Notes: generated by a model not told the origin, from the letters alone. DNA of 64,000 nucleotides from Firmicutes bacterium ADurb.Bin182 (GCA_002070205.1 MWCU01000035.1:1-64000); one strand, 5' to 3'. Positions 44,421 to 53,762 are shown, counted from the stretch's first letter. A program made the numbers and translations.

Positions 44421-45474
44421 TGGTTTAAAGAAATTTTCGAGGTCTCAACTGGTTGTCCCGCTTTTCTCGCTTTTTTTGCTGATAGTTTTTAATCTTATAA
44501 GGGATGTCGGGTTTTTCTCCGTGATAGTTACGACAAATAACGAAGGCAATACCGTTCTGTCCGGCAATTTGATCAGCATATTGAACGGCGCATCCGAGCT
44601 TGCTATCATAGCGATAGGTATGACGCTTGTAACGGCGTCGTCGGGAGGGCAGGATATAAGCGTCGGCGCGGCCGCGGCAATTGCGGGAAGCGTTTTTGTC
44701 CGTGTGCTTCGCGAGAATCAAATCACGATGCCTATTATTCTTGCCGCCTTTTTGGCAGGTTGTGTCGTGGCGATAATATTCGGTTCCTTCAACGGGACAT
44801 TGGTTGCCGCATTTAAAATTCAGCCTATGATTGCGACGCTGATACTGTTTACGGCCGGCCGTCCCATAGCGTATTGGATAAACGGCGGAGCAACGCCGAC
44901 GGTTTCAAGCTCCCTGCTGAATTACATCGGAAGTTTTATTCCGGGCATCCCCATACCTACGCCGATTATTATCGTAATAATATTCGGGGTGCTGGTTTCG
45001 CTCGTATTAAGGTTTACAAATCTCAGGTTATACACGCAGGCGGTCGGAATAAACGAAAGATCCGCCCGCTTGACCGGAATCAACGCTGCAGGAATAAAAT
45101 TGTTGTCATTTATGATACTGGGGGTTTGCGTTGCTATATCAGGCTCCATCGGCGTCAGCAGAATAGGTCTTATAAACCATGAAACTCTGCTTTTGGATAT
45201 CGAAATGGACGCTATTTTGGCGGTAGCCATCGGAGGCAATTCCCTCGGCGGCGGAAAATTCAGCTTGACAGGCTCTGTCATAGGCGCATACATCATTCAA
45301 GCTCTGACTATAACGCTTTACGCGATGAAAGTGTCCTCGACGGCCGTGAAAGCCTATAAGGCGATAGTTATCATAGCCATAGTCATAATAAGTTCGCCGA
45401 TAGTAAAAGAATATGCCCTTCGCCTGCGCGGCAGGCTCCTTGGAAAACCAAAGGAAGTAACGGAGAATCAATAA
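44413..45474 (+). CDS. sugar ABC transporter permease (YtfT-like)
   Basis: The 353-residue BPD_transp_2 permease has about nine hydrophobic segments and the family signature GQDISVGAAAAIAG and AVAIGGNSLGGGKFSLTGSVIGA. It is the first of two permeases, as in E. coli ytfT-yjfF, and differs from MglC/RbsC systems, which use one permease as homodimer. Confidence 0.9.
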   Translation: MDNGLKKFSRSQLVVPLFSLFLLIVFNLIRDVGFFSVIVTTNNEGNTVLSGNLISILNGASELAIIAIGMTLVTASSGGQDISVGAAAAIAGSVFVRVLRENQITMPIILAAFLAGCVVAIIFGSFNGTLVAAFKIQPMIATLILFTAGRPIAYWINGGATPTVSSSLLNYIGSFIPGIPIPTPIIIVIIFGVLVSLVLRFTNLRLYTQAVGINERSARLTGINAAGIKLLSFMILGVCVAISGSIGVSRIGLINHETLLLDIEMDAILAVAIGGNSLGGGKFSLTGSVIGAYIIQALTITLYAMKVSSTAVKAYKAIVIIAIVIISSPIVKEYALRLRGRLLGKPKEVTENQ

Positions 45475-45475
45475 T

Positions 45476-46588
45476 ATGATAAGCAGAAATTTTTCAGCCG
45501 CGATATCGGGAGGAAAAAGGGAGCCTATTTCCAACACCGGCTTGCTCCTGAGCATAACCATTTGCACATTCATCGGCATGTATGTGCTTGCAATGCTCAT
45601 ATGGGGCGGAGGTTTCCTGAATCCTCAGCAATTCCTTGATATTTTCAATAACAATGCGTTTTTGATAGTGATTTCCTGCGGACTGACCGTAGTCATGATA
45701 GCGGGCGGGATTGATATTTCGGTCGGGGGAATAACCGCTCTGGTGACGATGGCTTGCGTTGTTTACCTAGACGATCACGGCGGCAGCGTTATAGGTTCGA
45801 TGGGCTTGGCCTTGGGTATAGGCGCAGCGTTCGGGCTTGTTCAGGGAATTCTGATATCATATCTTGATATACAGCCCTTTATTGTCACTTTAGCGGGTAT
45901 GTTTTTTGCAAAAGGCATGACGACAATAGTCAGCGTTGCTCCGCGCACAGCGGTTCACGAAGCATTTGTCGCCTTTAAACAATTCCGAATTGTCATTCCC
46001 GGTATCGGTTCTTTCGGAAAATCCGGGAATTTCATCCCTGCAAAAATCGAGATCGGCGTAATAGCAGCCATTGCTGTCGTTTTGGCCGTAACGGCAATTC
46101 TGAAATGGACCCGATTCGGGCGCAACCTCTATGCTGTCGGAGGGAATAAGCAGAGCGCGCTGATGCTCGGCATCAATGTTAAGCGGACAAAATTCTATTC
46201 CCATTTGCTCTCCGGGTTTTTAGCCGGAATCGGCGGTTATGTTTATCTGCTGCATACGGGGGCGGGAAATGCTTCAAATGCGACCGCCGCTGAGATGCAG
46301 GCAATCGCATCCGCCATCATTGGCGGGACATTATTGACCGGCGGCGTTGGCAATGCGATAGGTACGCTTTTCGGAGTGCTCTCATTAAAGAATATCAACA
46401 ACATTGTAATAGCTTCCGGGCTTCGGGAGCCGTATTGGCAGAGCATTACGACAGGGCTTATACTCTGCTTCTTTATTTTGCTTCAAAGCGTTGTTCTCGC
46501 GCTCCGCGGCAAAGGCAGCTTTAATCAGCAGTTGCCGGAGTGGCTGAAATTCAGGGATAAAGAGGACAGCAAGGATTTGACGTCATAA
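45476..46588 (+). CDS. sugar ABC transporter permease (YjfF-like)
   Basis: The 370-residue BPD_transp_2 permease has about nine hydrophobic segments, the GGIDISVGGITALV motif and IIGGTLLTGGVGNAIGTLFGV. It follows the YtfT-like gene by one base. Two paralogous permeases fit a heterodimer as in the galactofuranose importer YtfQRT-YjfF. Confidence 0.9.
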   Translation: MISRNFSAAISGGKREPISNTGLLLSITICTFIGMYVLAMLIWGGGFLNPQQFLDIFNNNAFLIVISCGLTVVMIAGGIDISVGGITALVTMACVVYLDDHGGSVIGSMGLALGIGAAFGLVQGILISYLDIQPFIVTLAGMFFAKGMTTIVSVAPRTAVHEAFVAFKQFRIVIPGIGSFGKSGNFIPAKIEIGVIAAIAVVLAVTAILKWTRFGRNLYAVGGNKQSALMLGINVKRTKFYSHLLSGFLAGIGGYVYLLHTGAGNASNATAAEMQAIASAIIGGTLLTGGVGNAIGTLFGVLSLKNINNIVIASGLREPYWQSITTGLILCFFILLQSVVLALRGKGSFNQQLPEWLKFRDKEDSKDLTS

Positions 46589-46793
46589 AAAGCTGCGGGT
46601 CTGAATAAGGCGGTTTTCATATAACACGATGCCTCCTGCTTCCTTGATTCAAACTATGTTCTGCATCGTATAAATTCACGCATATTGATATTTGCTCCCG
46701 CGCTCCTTTTATAATTCGGACAGCGGGAGCGTTTGCTTTAATATAAACGCGCGTTTACGGCATGCTCTGTTGCTCAAATATTATAAAGTTAAA
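46589..46793. other. intergenic region after the importer operon
   Basis: The arms GCTCCCGC / GCGGGAGC (46694-46701 and 46723-46730) could form a hairpin with a 21-nt loop, perhaps ending the importer transcript; the following T run is broken. A -10-like TATTAT lies at 46779-46784, just before the structured segment. No gene seen. Confidence 0.35.
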
Positions 46794-46929
46794 ATGGCTC
46801 TCAGTAAAGGTCCACCGTCAACGGTTGACTTTAAAAGCCGAGGCTTTCCGGATGCAGGATAATGAGTCTTCAGGGAGATTTTTCTCCTTTGGAGGACTTT
46901 TTGGCTTGCGGCGGATCGCTGAGAGCCAT
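46794..46929 (+). other. candidate structured RNA, class unknown
   Basis: A perfect 11-bp long-range inverted repeat, ATGGCTCTCAG (46794-46804) and CTGAGAGCCAT (46919-46929), encloses three local hairpins: GTCAA-CGG-TTGAC (46817-46829), AAAGCC/GGCTTT (46834-46847) and GGAGA-TTTT-TCTCC (46874-46887). The last is enclosed by a further stem AGTCTTC / GAGGACT (46865-46871 and 46892-46898, one G-U pair). This looks like a closed multi-branched RNA. No open frame fits. I cannot match it to a known riboswitch, 6S, SRP or RNase P RNA. Confidence 0.4.
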
Positions 46930-46950
46930 GTTTGATGCTTCTGCCTTGCA

Positions 46951-46985
46951 ACGGCGGCCGGACTTTAATATATTACGGCGGCCGG
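46951..46985. repeat. short GC-rich direct repeat
   Basis: ACGGCGGCCGG occurs at 46951-46961 and again at 46975-46985, a 24-bp period in an otherwise AT-rich spacer. It lies between the structured segment and the LCP gene. Confidence 0.6.
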
Positions 46986-47065
46986 TTTGATTGTTATACC
47001 CAAGTATTGGCAAGCATATAATTTAAAAATCATTCGGTGCATCCGGATATACAGGGTGAGAGTTT

Positions 47066-48154
47066 ATGCCGGACAACATAATTAAAAAAAACAAACAAAC
47101 GGTCCGGATCATCGCAATCGCTGCGGCCTCGGTTATTCTCGCCTCCGCCGCTGCCTTCGGTTACGTTTATTTGAACATTATAAAGCTGAACGCAAATGCG
47201 GCACGTATAGTCGATAAGCCCGACGCGGTATCCGCGTTTGCGCCGGTAGACCGGTTGGAGCGAATCGAAGGCACGCCTTCAGATATTGACGAGGACCATT
47301 TCTCGGATGTTCCCGAACCGACGCAGGAACCTATATACAATCAGGTACCTATCAATGGAAATGTAATCAATGTCCTCCTGCTCGGAACCGATGTCCGGCC
47401 GAACCAAAAGAGCAACGGAAGAACGGACAGCATAATGCTCCTTTCATATAACCGAAACACAAGAACTGCAAAATTGATTTCATTTATGCGCGATGTCTGG
47501 CTCCATATTCCGGGCAGGGGGTGGGATCGCATCAACGCTTCTTTTACTTACGGCAATATTGGACTGACCGTTAATACCGTAAACAAGAATTTTAATCTGG
47601 ATATCCAAAACTATCTGGTTATCGATTTTGAAGGATTCAAAAAAATCGTGGATAAACTCGGCGGAATAGAAGTAATGCTCGATGAAAAGGAGATTAAATA
47701 CATCAACGACAGGTCAAGCAGACAGCTGACAAAAGAGGCGGGAATGAAGCTGCTAAACGGTGAGCAGATGCTCATCCATTGCCGGAACCGCAAAACCGGA
47801 GGCGGCGATTTTGAAAGAACGCAGCGGCAAAGGGACGTTATGCTGTCCATTTTCAACAAAGCAAAAACCATAAATGACCCTGTGCTGTTTGCGCAAGTTC
47901 TGTCCTACGCCTTGAAGCATGTTCAAACAAACATGACGCCGGATATAATATTCACGCTCGGCCTTGAGGTTTTGACCTCAAAGGAGTTTAAAATGGAGCA
48001 GGGCAGGATCCCGTTCGACAATACCTGGCGCTACGCGAGCAAGGACGGCAAAAGCGTCATCAGCATCGATTTGAGCGAAAATATCCATCTGCTGCATGAT
48101 TGTCTGTATGAAGACGGCTCTGTGAACAAGCTCATCATCAAATTTGAAGATTGA
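47066..48154 (+). CDS. LCP-family (LytR-CpsA-Psr) cell-wall polymer ligase
   Basis: LCP proteins transfer anionic or other glycopolymers from a lipid carrier to peptidoglycan, on the outer face of the membrane. The 362-residue protein has a short cytoplasmic N-terminus, one membrane helix (about 11-33), and the LCP domain with NVLLLGTDVR, GRTDSIMLLSYN, SFMRDVWLHIPG, RINASFTYGN and HCRNRKTGGGDFERTQRQR, including the Arg and Asp residues that bind pyrophosphate. GGGTGAG precedes the ATG. The last 17 bases overlap the convergent PhzF-family gene. Confidence 0.9.
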   Translation: MPDNIIKKNKQTVRIIAIAAASVILASAAAFGYVYLNIIKLNANAARIVDKPDAVSAFAPVDRLERIEGTPSDIDEDHFSDVPEPTQEPIYNQVPINGNVINVLLLGTDVRPNQKSNGRTDSIMLLSYNRNTRTAKLISFMRDVWLHIPGRGWDRINASFTYGNIGLTVNTVNKNFNLDIQNYLVIDFEGFKKIVDKLGGIEVMLDEKEIKYINDRSSRQLTKEAGMKLLNGEQMLIHCRNRKTGGGDFERTQRQRDVMLSIFNKAKTINDPVLFAQVLSYALKHVQTNMTPDIIFTLGLEVLTSKEFKMEQGRIPFDNTWRYASKDGKSVISIDLSENIHLLHDCLYEDGSVNKLIIKFED

Positions 48155-48920
48155 TCTCCCCCGAGAGATACAATACTGCGTGCCCCGCGATTTTGACGCG
48201 TTTTGAGAGATGTCTGCAATACAGTACTCCGCCGCGGCTGCTGAGCTGTTTTGCTGTCATTTCGGTTTTACCTAGCCGCTCGCTCCAAAAAGGGATAAGC
48301 GTGCAATGCGCGGAGCCCGTTACAGGGTCTTCCAAAGTGCCGTCATGAGGTGAAAAATACCGGGACACAAAATCGCAGTCATCGCCTTTTGCCGTTACCG
48401 TCAATCCGATAATATCCGGGATTTTTTTCATGACCGTAAAGTCGGGACGCAAATCCTTCACCTGCCGCGCGTTTTCGAGCAAAACGACATGATCCCTGGC
48501 GAGGTGATAGGAGAGGGGCTTTACGCCCAGCGATTCGGCAATAAGGGGAACAGGCGGAATTTCTTTCGCGGGCCGGGAAGGAAAATCAAGCACATACATA
48601 TCGCCTTCCTTTTCAACGCTTAAGTCACCGCTCTTTGAAACAAATTTAACTTCTTTAAGCCCGGGTTCCACGAAATTCATTATAACAAATGCGCTTGCGA
48701 GAGTGGCATGACCGCACAGGTCGAATTCTCCGGACACGGTGAACCAGCGTATATGCCACTTCTCCTTTTGCTTGACTAGAAACGCCGTTTCGGGAAGATT
48801 GTTCTCTTTTGCGATATTCAGCATCACGCTGTCTGCAGGCCAGTTCGAAACAAAGCATATCCCCGCGGGATTCCCCTTGAAAATCGTATCGGTAAACGCA
48901 TCCGCAATAAAGTATTTCAT
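48138..48920 (-). CDS. PhzF-family isomerase-like protein
   Basis: The 260-residue protein has the two-domain diaminopimelate-epimerase-like fold of the PhzF family. It shows FTDTIFKGNPAGIC (about 9-22), the catalytic Glu in NNLPETAFL, CGHATLASAFVI and EDPVTGSAHCTL. Members of this family are mostly uncharacterised isomerases; the phenazine role is not implied because no other phz genes are present. GGGAGG precedes the ATG. An 11-bp dyad overlaps its promoter. The 3' end overlaps the LCP gene by 17 nt. Confidence 0.9.
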   Translation of the reverse strand: MKYFIADAFTDTIFKGNPAGICFVSNWPADSVMLNIAKENNLPETAFLVKQKEKWHIRWFTVSGEFDLCGHATLASAFVIMNFVEPGLKEVKFVSKSGDLSVEKEGDMYVLDFPSRPAKEIPPVPLIAESLGVKPLSYHLARDHVVLLENARQVKDLRPDFTVMKKIPDIIGLTVTAKGDDCDFVSRYFSPHDGTLEDPVTGSAHCTLIPFWSERLGKTEMTAKQLSSRGGVLYCRHLSKRVKIAGHAVLYLSGEINLQI

Positions 48921-48937
48921 AACCGTCCTCCCAAAAG

Positions 48938-48979
48938 ATAGGATATTGTAACAATATCCTATTGAAACGAAATTGGCAA
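48938..48979 (-). promoter_or_regulatory. promoter and operator-like dyad of the PhzF-family gene
   Basis: On the minus strand TTGCCA (48979-48974), 17 bp, TATTGT (48956-48951). A perfect 11-bp dyad ATAGGATATTG / CAATATCCTAT (48938-48948 and 48952-48962, 3-bp centre) covers the -10 box. A repressor site is the simplest reading. Confidence 0.5.
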
Positions 48980-49157
48980 GTTTATACTGCCGGCTGTTCG
49001 GAAATACGATTTAATCCATAGAAAAATCGCATATATGAGCCACAGTGTGCTGTTTACAGCGGAAATAATGCCGTAATAAACCATGACGGAGTATCCCGCG
49101 CCTGCGCGGCCGCTTCCGCTTGATTTCCGGAGCAACGCTTACCGGATGCTTCGTCGG
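48963..49157. other. intergenic region, possible membrane peptide frame
   Basis: A minus-strand 41-codon frame (48959-49084) starts MVYYGIISAVNSTLWLIYA and reads like one membrane helix with a basic tail. It has no good ribosome site and its end overlaps the PhzF-gene promoter, so I do not call it a gene. A fragment of a lost membrane protein is possible. Confidence 0.25.
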
Positions 49158-49186
49158 TTGTTCTTTAACTGCGGTTATGATAAAAT
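49158..49186 (+). promoter_or_regulatory. promoter of the pdp-polA operon
   Basis: TTGTTC (49158-49163), 17 bp, TAAAAT (49181-49186), about 70 bases before the pdp start. Confidence 0.6.
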
Positions 49187-49259
49187 ACTATGATACGGAA
49201 AGCGCCTGAATCATTCGGCGTCGCCGGCGATTGACTAAATTGCGTGAGGTGATGGTTTT

Positions 49260-50573
49260 ATGCGCATGGTCGATTTGATACTGAAGAAAAAGAATTCACA
49301 GGAGCTTACGGGCGTTGAGCTCGAGTATATCGTTAAGGGCTTCGTATCGGGAGAGATCCCGGATTATCAGATGTCGGCCTTTTTAATGACGGTCTGTTTT
49401 TCCGGCATGACATATAAAGAAACCGCAGCATTGACGATGGCCATGGCAGACTTCGGAGACAGAGCGGACCTATCGGATATACCCGGCATCAAAGTGGATA
49501 AGCACTCAACGGGCGGCGTCGGCGATACGACTACTTTGGTCGCAGCTCCGCTGGTTGCGGCATGCGGAGGCAAAGTCGCGAAAATGAGCGGCAGAGGACT
49601 CGGACACACCGGAGGAACGATTGATAAGCTGGAATCCATATACGGCTTTAACGCCGAGCAGTCAATCGAGCGCTTCAAACAGATCGTAAACAAAATCGGA
49701 GTGAGCGTTATCGGCCAGACCGCCAACCTGGTCCCCGCGGATAAAAAAATGTACGCTTTAAGGGATGTAACGGGCACCGTCAACAGCATTCCGCTTATAG
49801 CTTCAAGCATAATGAGCAAAAAAATAGCTGCTGGAGCAGACGCGATAGTGCTTGACGTCAAGACGGGTAGCGGCGCGTTTATGCAGACGGTCGACGATGC
49901 GAGGTCGCTCGCACAAACGATGGTCGAAATCGGGGAACAGGTGGGCAGGAGATGCGTTGCCGTTATCACGGATATGAACCAGCCTCTCGGGCTCAATATC
50001 GGCAACGGACTTGAAGTAAAAGAAGCTGTTGAAATGCTTTCGGGCCAAGTTATGCGCGGCGATCCGCTTTTTGAGGTATGCATGCTGCTCTCCTGTCACA
50101 TGCTGCAGCTTTCAGGCTTGGCGAACGACGACGATACGGCGTTAAGTCTGCTTGATGAAGCCCTTTATTCGGGCGCCGGGCTCAAAAAACTTGCCGAAAT
50201 GATCGAAGAACAGGGAGGAGATCCCGCAGTTATAAAAAATCCCGAAATGCTTTGCAGGACACGCGAAAAAATCGATTTGCGCGCGGCAAAAAGCGGATAT
50301 ATCAAAGGCATGGACGTACAGGGCATAGGGATGGCGGCGATGCTGCTCGGCGCCGGCCGCGAGAAAAAATCGGACAGAATTGATCCTGCAGTCGGTCTTG
50401 TCCTGCATCACCGTTTGGGCGGTCTCGTCAGCGCAGGGAGCAGCCTTGCGACTTTATATGTCAATGATGACTCGCGCCTGAAAGACGCAATGGCACTGCT
50501 TGAAGATTCTATAATGATCGGCGATGCAGCGCCCGGGAAAACACCCATCGTGTATGATGTGATCAAAAAATAA
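49260..50573 (+). CDS. pdp: pyrimidine-nucleoside phosphorylase
   Basis: Pdp cleaves uridine, thymidine and deoxyuridine with phosphate to free base and (deoxy)ribose-1-phosphate. The 437-residue product is of the usual length and shows MRMVDLILKKKN, KVDKHSTGGVGDTTTL (phosphate-binding), MSGRGLGHTGGTIDKLE and DVKTGSGAFM. The family signature and start match Firmicute Pdp, including the MRMVDLI N-terminus, which supports ATG 49260. It precedes polA by 12 bases, so the two share a transcript. Confidence 0.95.
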   Translation: MRMVDLILKKKNSQELTGVELEYIVKGFVSGEIPDYQMSAFLMTVCFSGMTYKETAALTMAMADFGDRADLSDIPGIKVDKHSTGGVGDTTTLVAAPLVAACGGKVAKMSGRGLGHTGGTIDKLESIYGFNAEQSIERFKQIVNKIGVSVIGQTANLVPADKKMYALRDVTGTVNSIPLIASSIMSKKIAAGADAIVLDVKTGSGAFMQTVDDARSLAQTMVEIGEQVGRRCVAVITDMNQPLGLNIGNGLEVKEAVEMLSGQVMRGDPLFEVCMLLSCHMLQLSGLANDDDTALSLLDEALYSGAGLKKLAEMIEEQGGDPAVIKNPEMLCRTREKIDLRAAKSGYIKGMDVQGIGMAAMLLGAGREKKSDRIDPAVGLVLHHRLGGLVSAGSSLATLYVNDDSRLKDAMALLEDSIMIGDAAPGKTPIVYDVIKK

Positions 50574-50585
50574 GGAGATTGCATA

Positions 50586-53144
50586 TTGGAAAAGCTTATT
50601 GCGGTCGACGGAAACAGCCTTATGCACAGGGCTTTCTATGCGCTGCCGTCCATGACGACAAAGACCGGGACGCCTACAGGCGCCATATACGGTTTTTTAA
50701 GCATGTTGTTTAAGCTTATCGAGCTTCGTCCGGATTATCTGGTTGTCGCGTTTGATATGCACGGGCCGACTTTCAGGCATGAAGCTTTTAAGGAGTATAA
50801 AGAGGGCAGAAAAGAAACTCCGGAAGATTTGAGGCCGCAGTTCCCCAAATTGAAGGAATTGCTGCGCGCAATGGGCATTGCGGTTTGCGAATGCGAGCGC
50901 TATGAGGCGGACGATATACTGGGAACTTTTTCGAGAATAGCGGGCAAACGGGGCATAGAGTCGCTGCTTGTTACGGGAGACAGGGACGCGCTTCAGCTGA
51001 TCGATGACAAAACGCACGTTCTTCTCACAAAAAAGGGTATCAGCGAAACGGTGGAGTACGATGAGTCCGTTTTGATGGAACAGTTCGGACTCGCTCCCGT
51101 AGGCATGCTGGATCTGAAAGGCCTTATGGGAGATCATTCGGACAATATTCCCGGAGTACCGGGAGTTGGAGAAAAAACGGCGTTAAAGCTTCTTTCGGAA
51201 TATAAAACGCTGGAAAATACCCTTGCCCATGCAGGTGAAGTCAAGGGGAAACTGGGAGAAAAATTGAGCGAATTTGCCGACCAGGCAAGGTTCAGCTATA
51301 AGCTCGGCATCATAGACCGCAACGCGCCTGTTAAAATGTCGATCGAAGACGTCAAGTTTGCGCCCGAGAAGCTTAGCGAAGCGATTCCGCTGATGCATGA
51401 ATTGGAACTGCGCAGCCTGATAAACAGGCTTCCCGAGCAGCCCGCGGTTCGTAAACCGGACAAGGCTTTTCCGGTGAGAACGGAGCAGATATCCTCGATT
51501 GAACGGCTTAAGGACGTAATTTCAGCCCTTCTCGACAGACAGACCGTCGCAATGCATATGGAAGATACGCTCTTTTTGGCTGCCGATTCAGATAATCAAT
51601 ACGAAATCGTTCTTTCGGGCACGCTTCTTGATCCCGGCCTTGACAGGGCGGAGGTTTTCAGGCTATTAAAGCCTGTTTTTGAATCGGAGGGAGTAAAGAA
51701 GCTGCTGTTTGACGCAAAGCGGTATATGCATTTGCTGTCGGAAGAGGAAACGGAGCTGAAAGGGCCGATATTCGATGCTATGATAGCCGATTATCTCCTG
51801 CATGCGGTTCACCCCGCGTTATCGTTGAAAACGCTTTGCTCCGAACGATTTGCCGGGCAGTCCGAGAATCCCGCCTCAGCACTGTTCCGTTTATATGATA
51901 TTATGCAGAGGGAACTCAATGAAAATGAATTGGACGGATTATATCGCGAAATAGAACTGCCTCTCATAAGGGTTCTGTTCGAAATGGAGCGCGAAGGCTT
52001 TATGGTCGATACAAAAATGCTGCTTGAGCTTAGGGAAAACTTTTCTCAAAGGCTGGAGAGACTCGGCATCGAAATTTACGAGATGGCGGGATGTCCGTTC
52101 AATATCCTTTCGACAAAGCAGCTCGGAGCGGTTTTGTTTGAAAAGCTGGGACTTCCTCCCCAAAAAAAGACCCGCACCGGATATTCGACGGACGCCGAGG
52201 TGCTTGATAAGCTTGAGACGATGCATCCTATTATACCTTTGATAATCGAGTATCGGACAGTTTCAAAACTCAAAAGCACTTTTTTGGACGGTTTGCTCTC
52301 GCTCGAAAAATCGGGAAGGGTTCATACGAGCTTTAACCAGAACGTGACCGCCACGGGCCGTATCTCAAGCACCGAACCCAATCTGCAGAACATACCTGTG
52401 CGTACGGAGCTTGGAAGAGAAATTCGCAAAGCGTTCATTGCATCCCCCGGAAACGTGCTTGTCGGAGCGGACTATTCTCAAATCGAGCTTCGACTGCTCG
52501 CCCATATGAGCAAGGATGAACGCCTTATAGCCGCATTTAACGGCGATGCGGACATTCATGCCCGAACTGCGGCGGAAGTTTTCGGCGTCGGAATAGATGA
52601 AGTGACGTCTCAGCAAAGAAATGCCGCCAAAGCTGTAAATTTCGGCATCGTGTACGGCATCAGCGATTTCGGACTTGCACGGAACCTATCCATCTCCCGG
52701 AAGGAGGCAAGCCTGTATATCGAGCTTTACCTTTCACGCTATCCCGGCGTCAAACGGTATATGAAAGAATCCATTGAAGCCGGAAGGAAAAAGGGCTATG
52801 TCAAAACGCTTTTCGGAAGAAGAAGGGAGCTTCCCGAAATCAACGCGTCCAACTTCAATACAAGGTCCTTCGGCGAAAGGGTTGCGCTCAATATGCCGAT
52901 TCAGGGAACCGCGGCGGATATTATAAAGCTTGCCATGGTCCGCACCAGCGAAGCCATGAAGAAAGAAGGCCTTAAAGCAAAGCTCGTTCTTCAGATCCAC
53001 GATGAGCTTATAATTGATGCGCCCGAGGGGGAAGCGCAAAAAGTCGCGGAGCTGCTTGAGCAAAATATGAGAAATGTGATACCGCTGTCCGTGCCGCTGA
53101 ATGTGGACGTCAAGTGCGGACACAGCTGGTATGATACGAAATGA
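50586..53144 (+). CDS. polA: DNA polymerase I
   Basis: PolA fills gaps and removes RNA primers. The 852-residue protein has the N-terminal 5'-3' nuclease (VDGNSLMHRAF; YEADDILGT; GLMGDHSDNIPGVPGVG), a middle 3'-5' exonuclease-like domain, and the polymerase domain with motif A GADYSQIELRLLAH, the O helix RNAAKAVNFGIVYG and motif C LQIHDELIID. In the middle domain the exonuclease acid motifs are not intact (the first reads VAMHMED), so proofreading is probably absent, as in many Firmicutes. The start is TTG with AAGGAG upstream. Confidence 0.96.
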   Translation: MEKLIAVDGNSLMHRAFYALPSMTTKTGTPTGAIYGFLSMLFKLIELRPDYLVVAFDMHGPTFRHEAFKEYKEGRKETPEDLRPQFPKLKELLRAMGIAVCECERYEADDILGTFSRIAGKRGIESLLVTGDRDALQLIDDKTHVLLTKKGISETVEYDESVLMEQFGLAPVGMLDLKGLMGDHSDNIPGVPGVGEKTALKLLSEYKTLENTLAHAGEVKGKLGEKLSEFADQARFSYKLGIIDRNAPVKMSIEDVKFAPEKLSEAIPLMHELELRSLINRLPEQPAVRKPDKAFPVRTEQISSIERLKDVISALLDRQTVAMHMEDTLFLAADSDNQYEIVLSGTLLDPGLDRAEVFRLLKPVFESEGVKKLLFDAKRYMHLLSEEETELKGPIFDAMIADYLLHAVHPALSLKTLCSERFAGQSENPASALFRLYDIMQRELNENELDGLYREIELPLIRVLFEMEREGFMVDTKMLLELRENFSQRLERLGIEIYEMAGCPFNILSTKQLGAVLFEKLGLPPQKKTRTGYSTDAEVLDKLETMHPIIPLIIEYRTVSKLKSTFLDGLLSLEKSGRVHTSFNQNVTATGRISSTEPNLQNIPVRTELGREIRKAFIASPGNVLVGADYSQIELRLLAHMSKDERLIAAFNGDADIHARTAAEVFGVGIDEVTSQQRNAAKAVNFGIVYGISDFGLARNLSISRKEASLYIELYLSRYPGVKRYMKESIEAGRKKGYVKTLFGRRRELPEINASNFNTRSFGERVALNMPIQGTAADIIKLAMVRTSEAMKKEGLKAKLVLQIHDELIIDAPEGEAQKVAELLEQNMRNVIPLSVPLNVDVKCGHSWYDTK

Positions 53145-53162
53145 ACGGAGCTGGAGCTGCGC

Positions 53163-53762
53163 ATGCCTTTGATAGGACTGACAGGTTCAATAGGTTCGGG
53201 AAAATCGACAGCATCCCGGTATCTTGCCGGTTTGGGAGCTGTTATAATCGATGCTGACCTGATATCGAGAGAAGCGGTAAAGCCCGGCGCCGAAAGCTCC
53301 AAAAGGATCGAAGAAAGGTTCGGCCGGGATGTGTTTTTTGAGGACGGCGCCCTGAACAGGAAAATGCTTGCCGATATGATATTTGCCGATGAAAGCAAGC
53401 GCAAAGCGCTTAATGACATTTTGCATCCGGTTATAGCTGATGAAATGTTCAAAAGGGCGGAAGAGCAAATAAAAAAGCGGCCGGACAGCGTCGTTGTTCT
53501 CGTCGCTCCGCTGCTTATCGAAACGGGAATGCACAAAAAAGTCGATTCCGTCTGGCTGATAACGGCCGATAACGATGCCGTGATTTCAAGGATAATGGAG
53601 CGAGACGGATGCACAAGGGCTCAGGCGCAAAGAAGGCTTGCCTCTCAGATGCCGGAGAGCGAAAAACGCCTCCACTCGGATGTGATTTTCGAGAATGACA
53701 AGGGTATCGGCGATCTGCATCTTAAGCTTAAAAGCGCTTTCGATGCGATAAGCAGGCAATGA
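53163..53762 (+). CDS. coaE: dephospho-CoA kinase
   Basis: CoaE makes the last step of coenzyme A synthesis. The 199-residue P-loop kinase has GLTGSIGSGKST at the N-terminus, DADLISREAV and the lid region with RDGCTRAQAQRRLASQM. polA-coaE is a common Firmicute gene pair. The spacing to polA is 18 bases and to the transglycosylase gene 13 bases. Confidence 0.95.
   Translation: MPLIGLTGSIGSGKSTASRYLAGLGAVIIDADLISREAVKPGAESSKRIEERFGRDVFFEDGALNRKMLADMIFADESKRKALNDILHPVIADEMFKRAEEQIKKRPDSVVVLVAPLLIETGMHKKVDSVWLITADNDAVISRIMERDGCTRAQAQRRLASQMPESEKRLHSDVIFENDKGIGDLHLKLKSAFDAISRQ

Noticed and set aside
46794-46830. Resemblance of CTCTCAGTAAAGGTCC to part of a glycine riboswitch
   Set aside because: The match covers only one short conserved block; the second half of the aptamer, the tandem copy and a glycine-related downstream gene are missing, and the block is instead paired in the 11-bp closing stem.
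48959-49084. 41-codon minus-strand membrane-like frame
   Set aside because: It has a poor ribosome site, and its end overlaps the promoter of the PhzF-family gene; kept only as a note.
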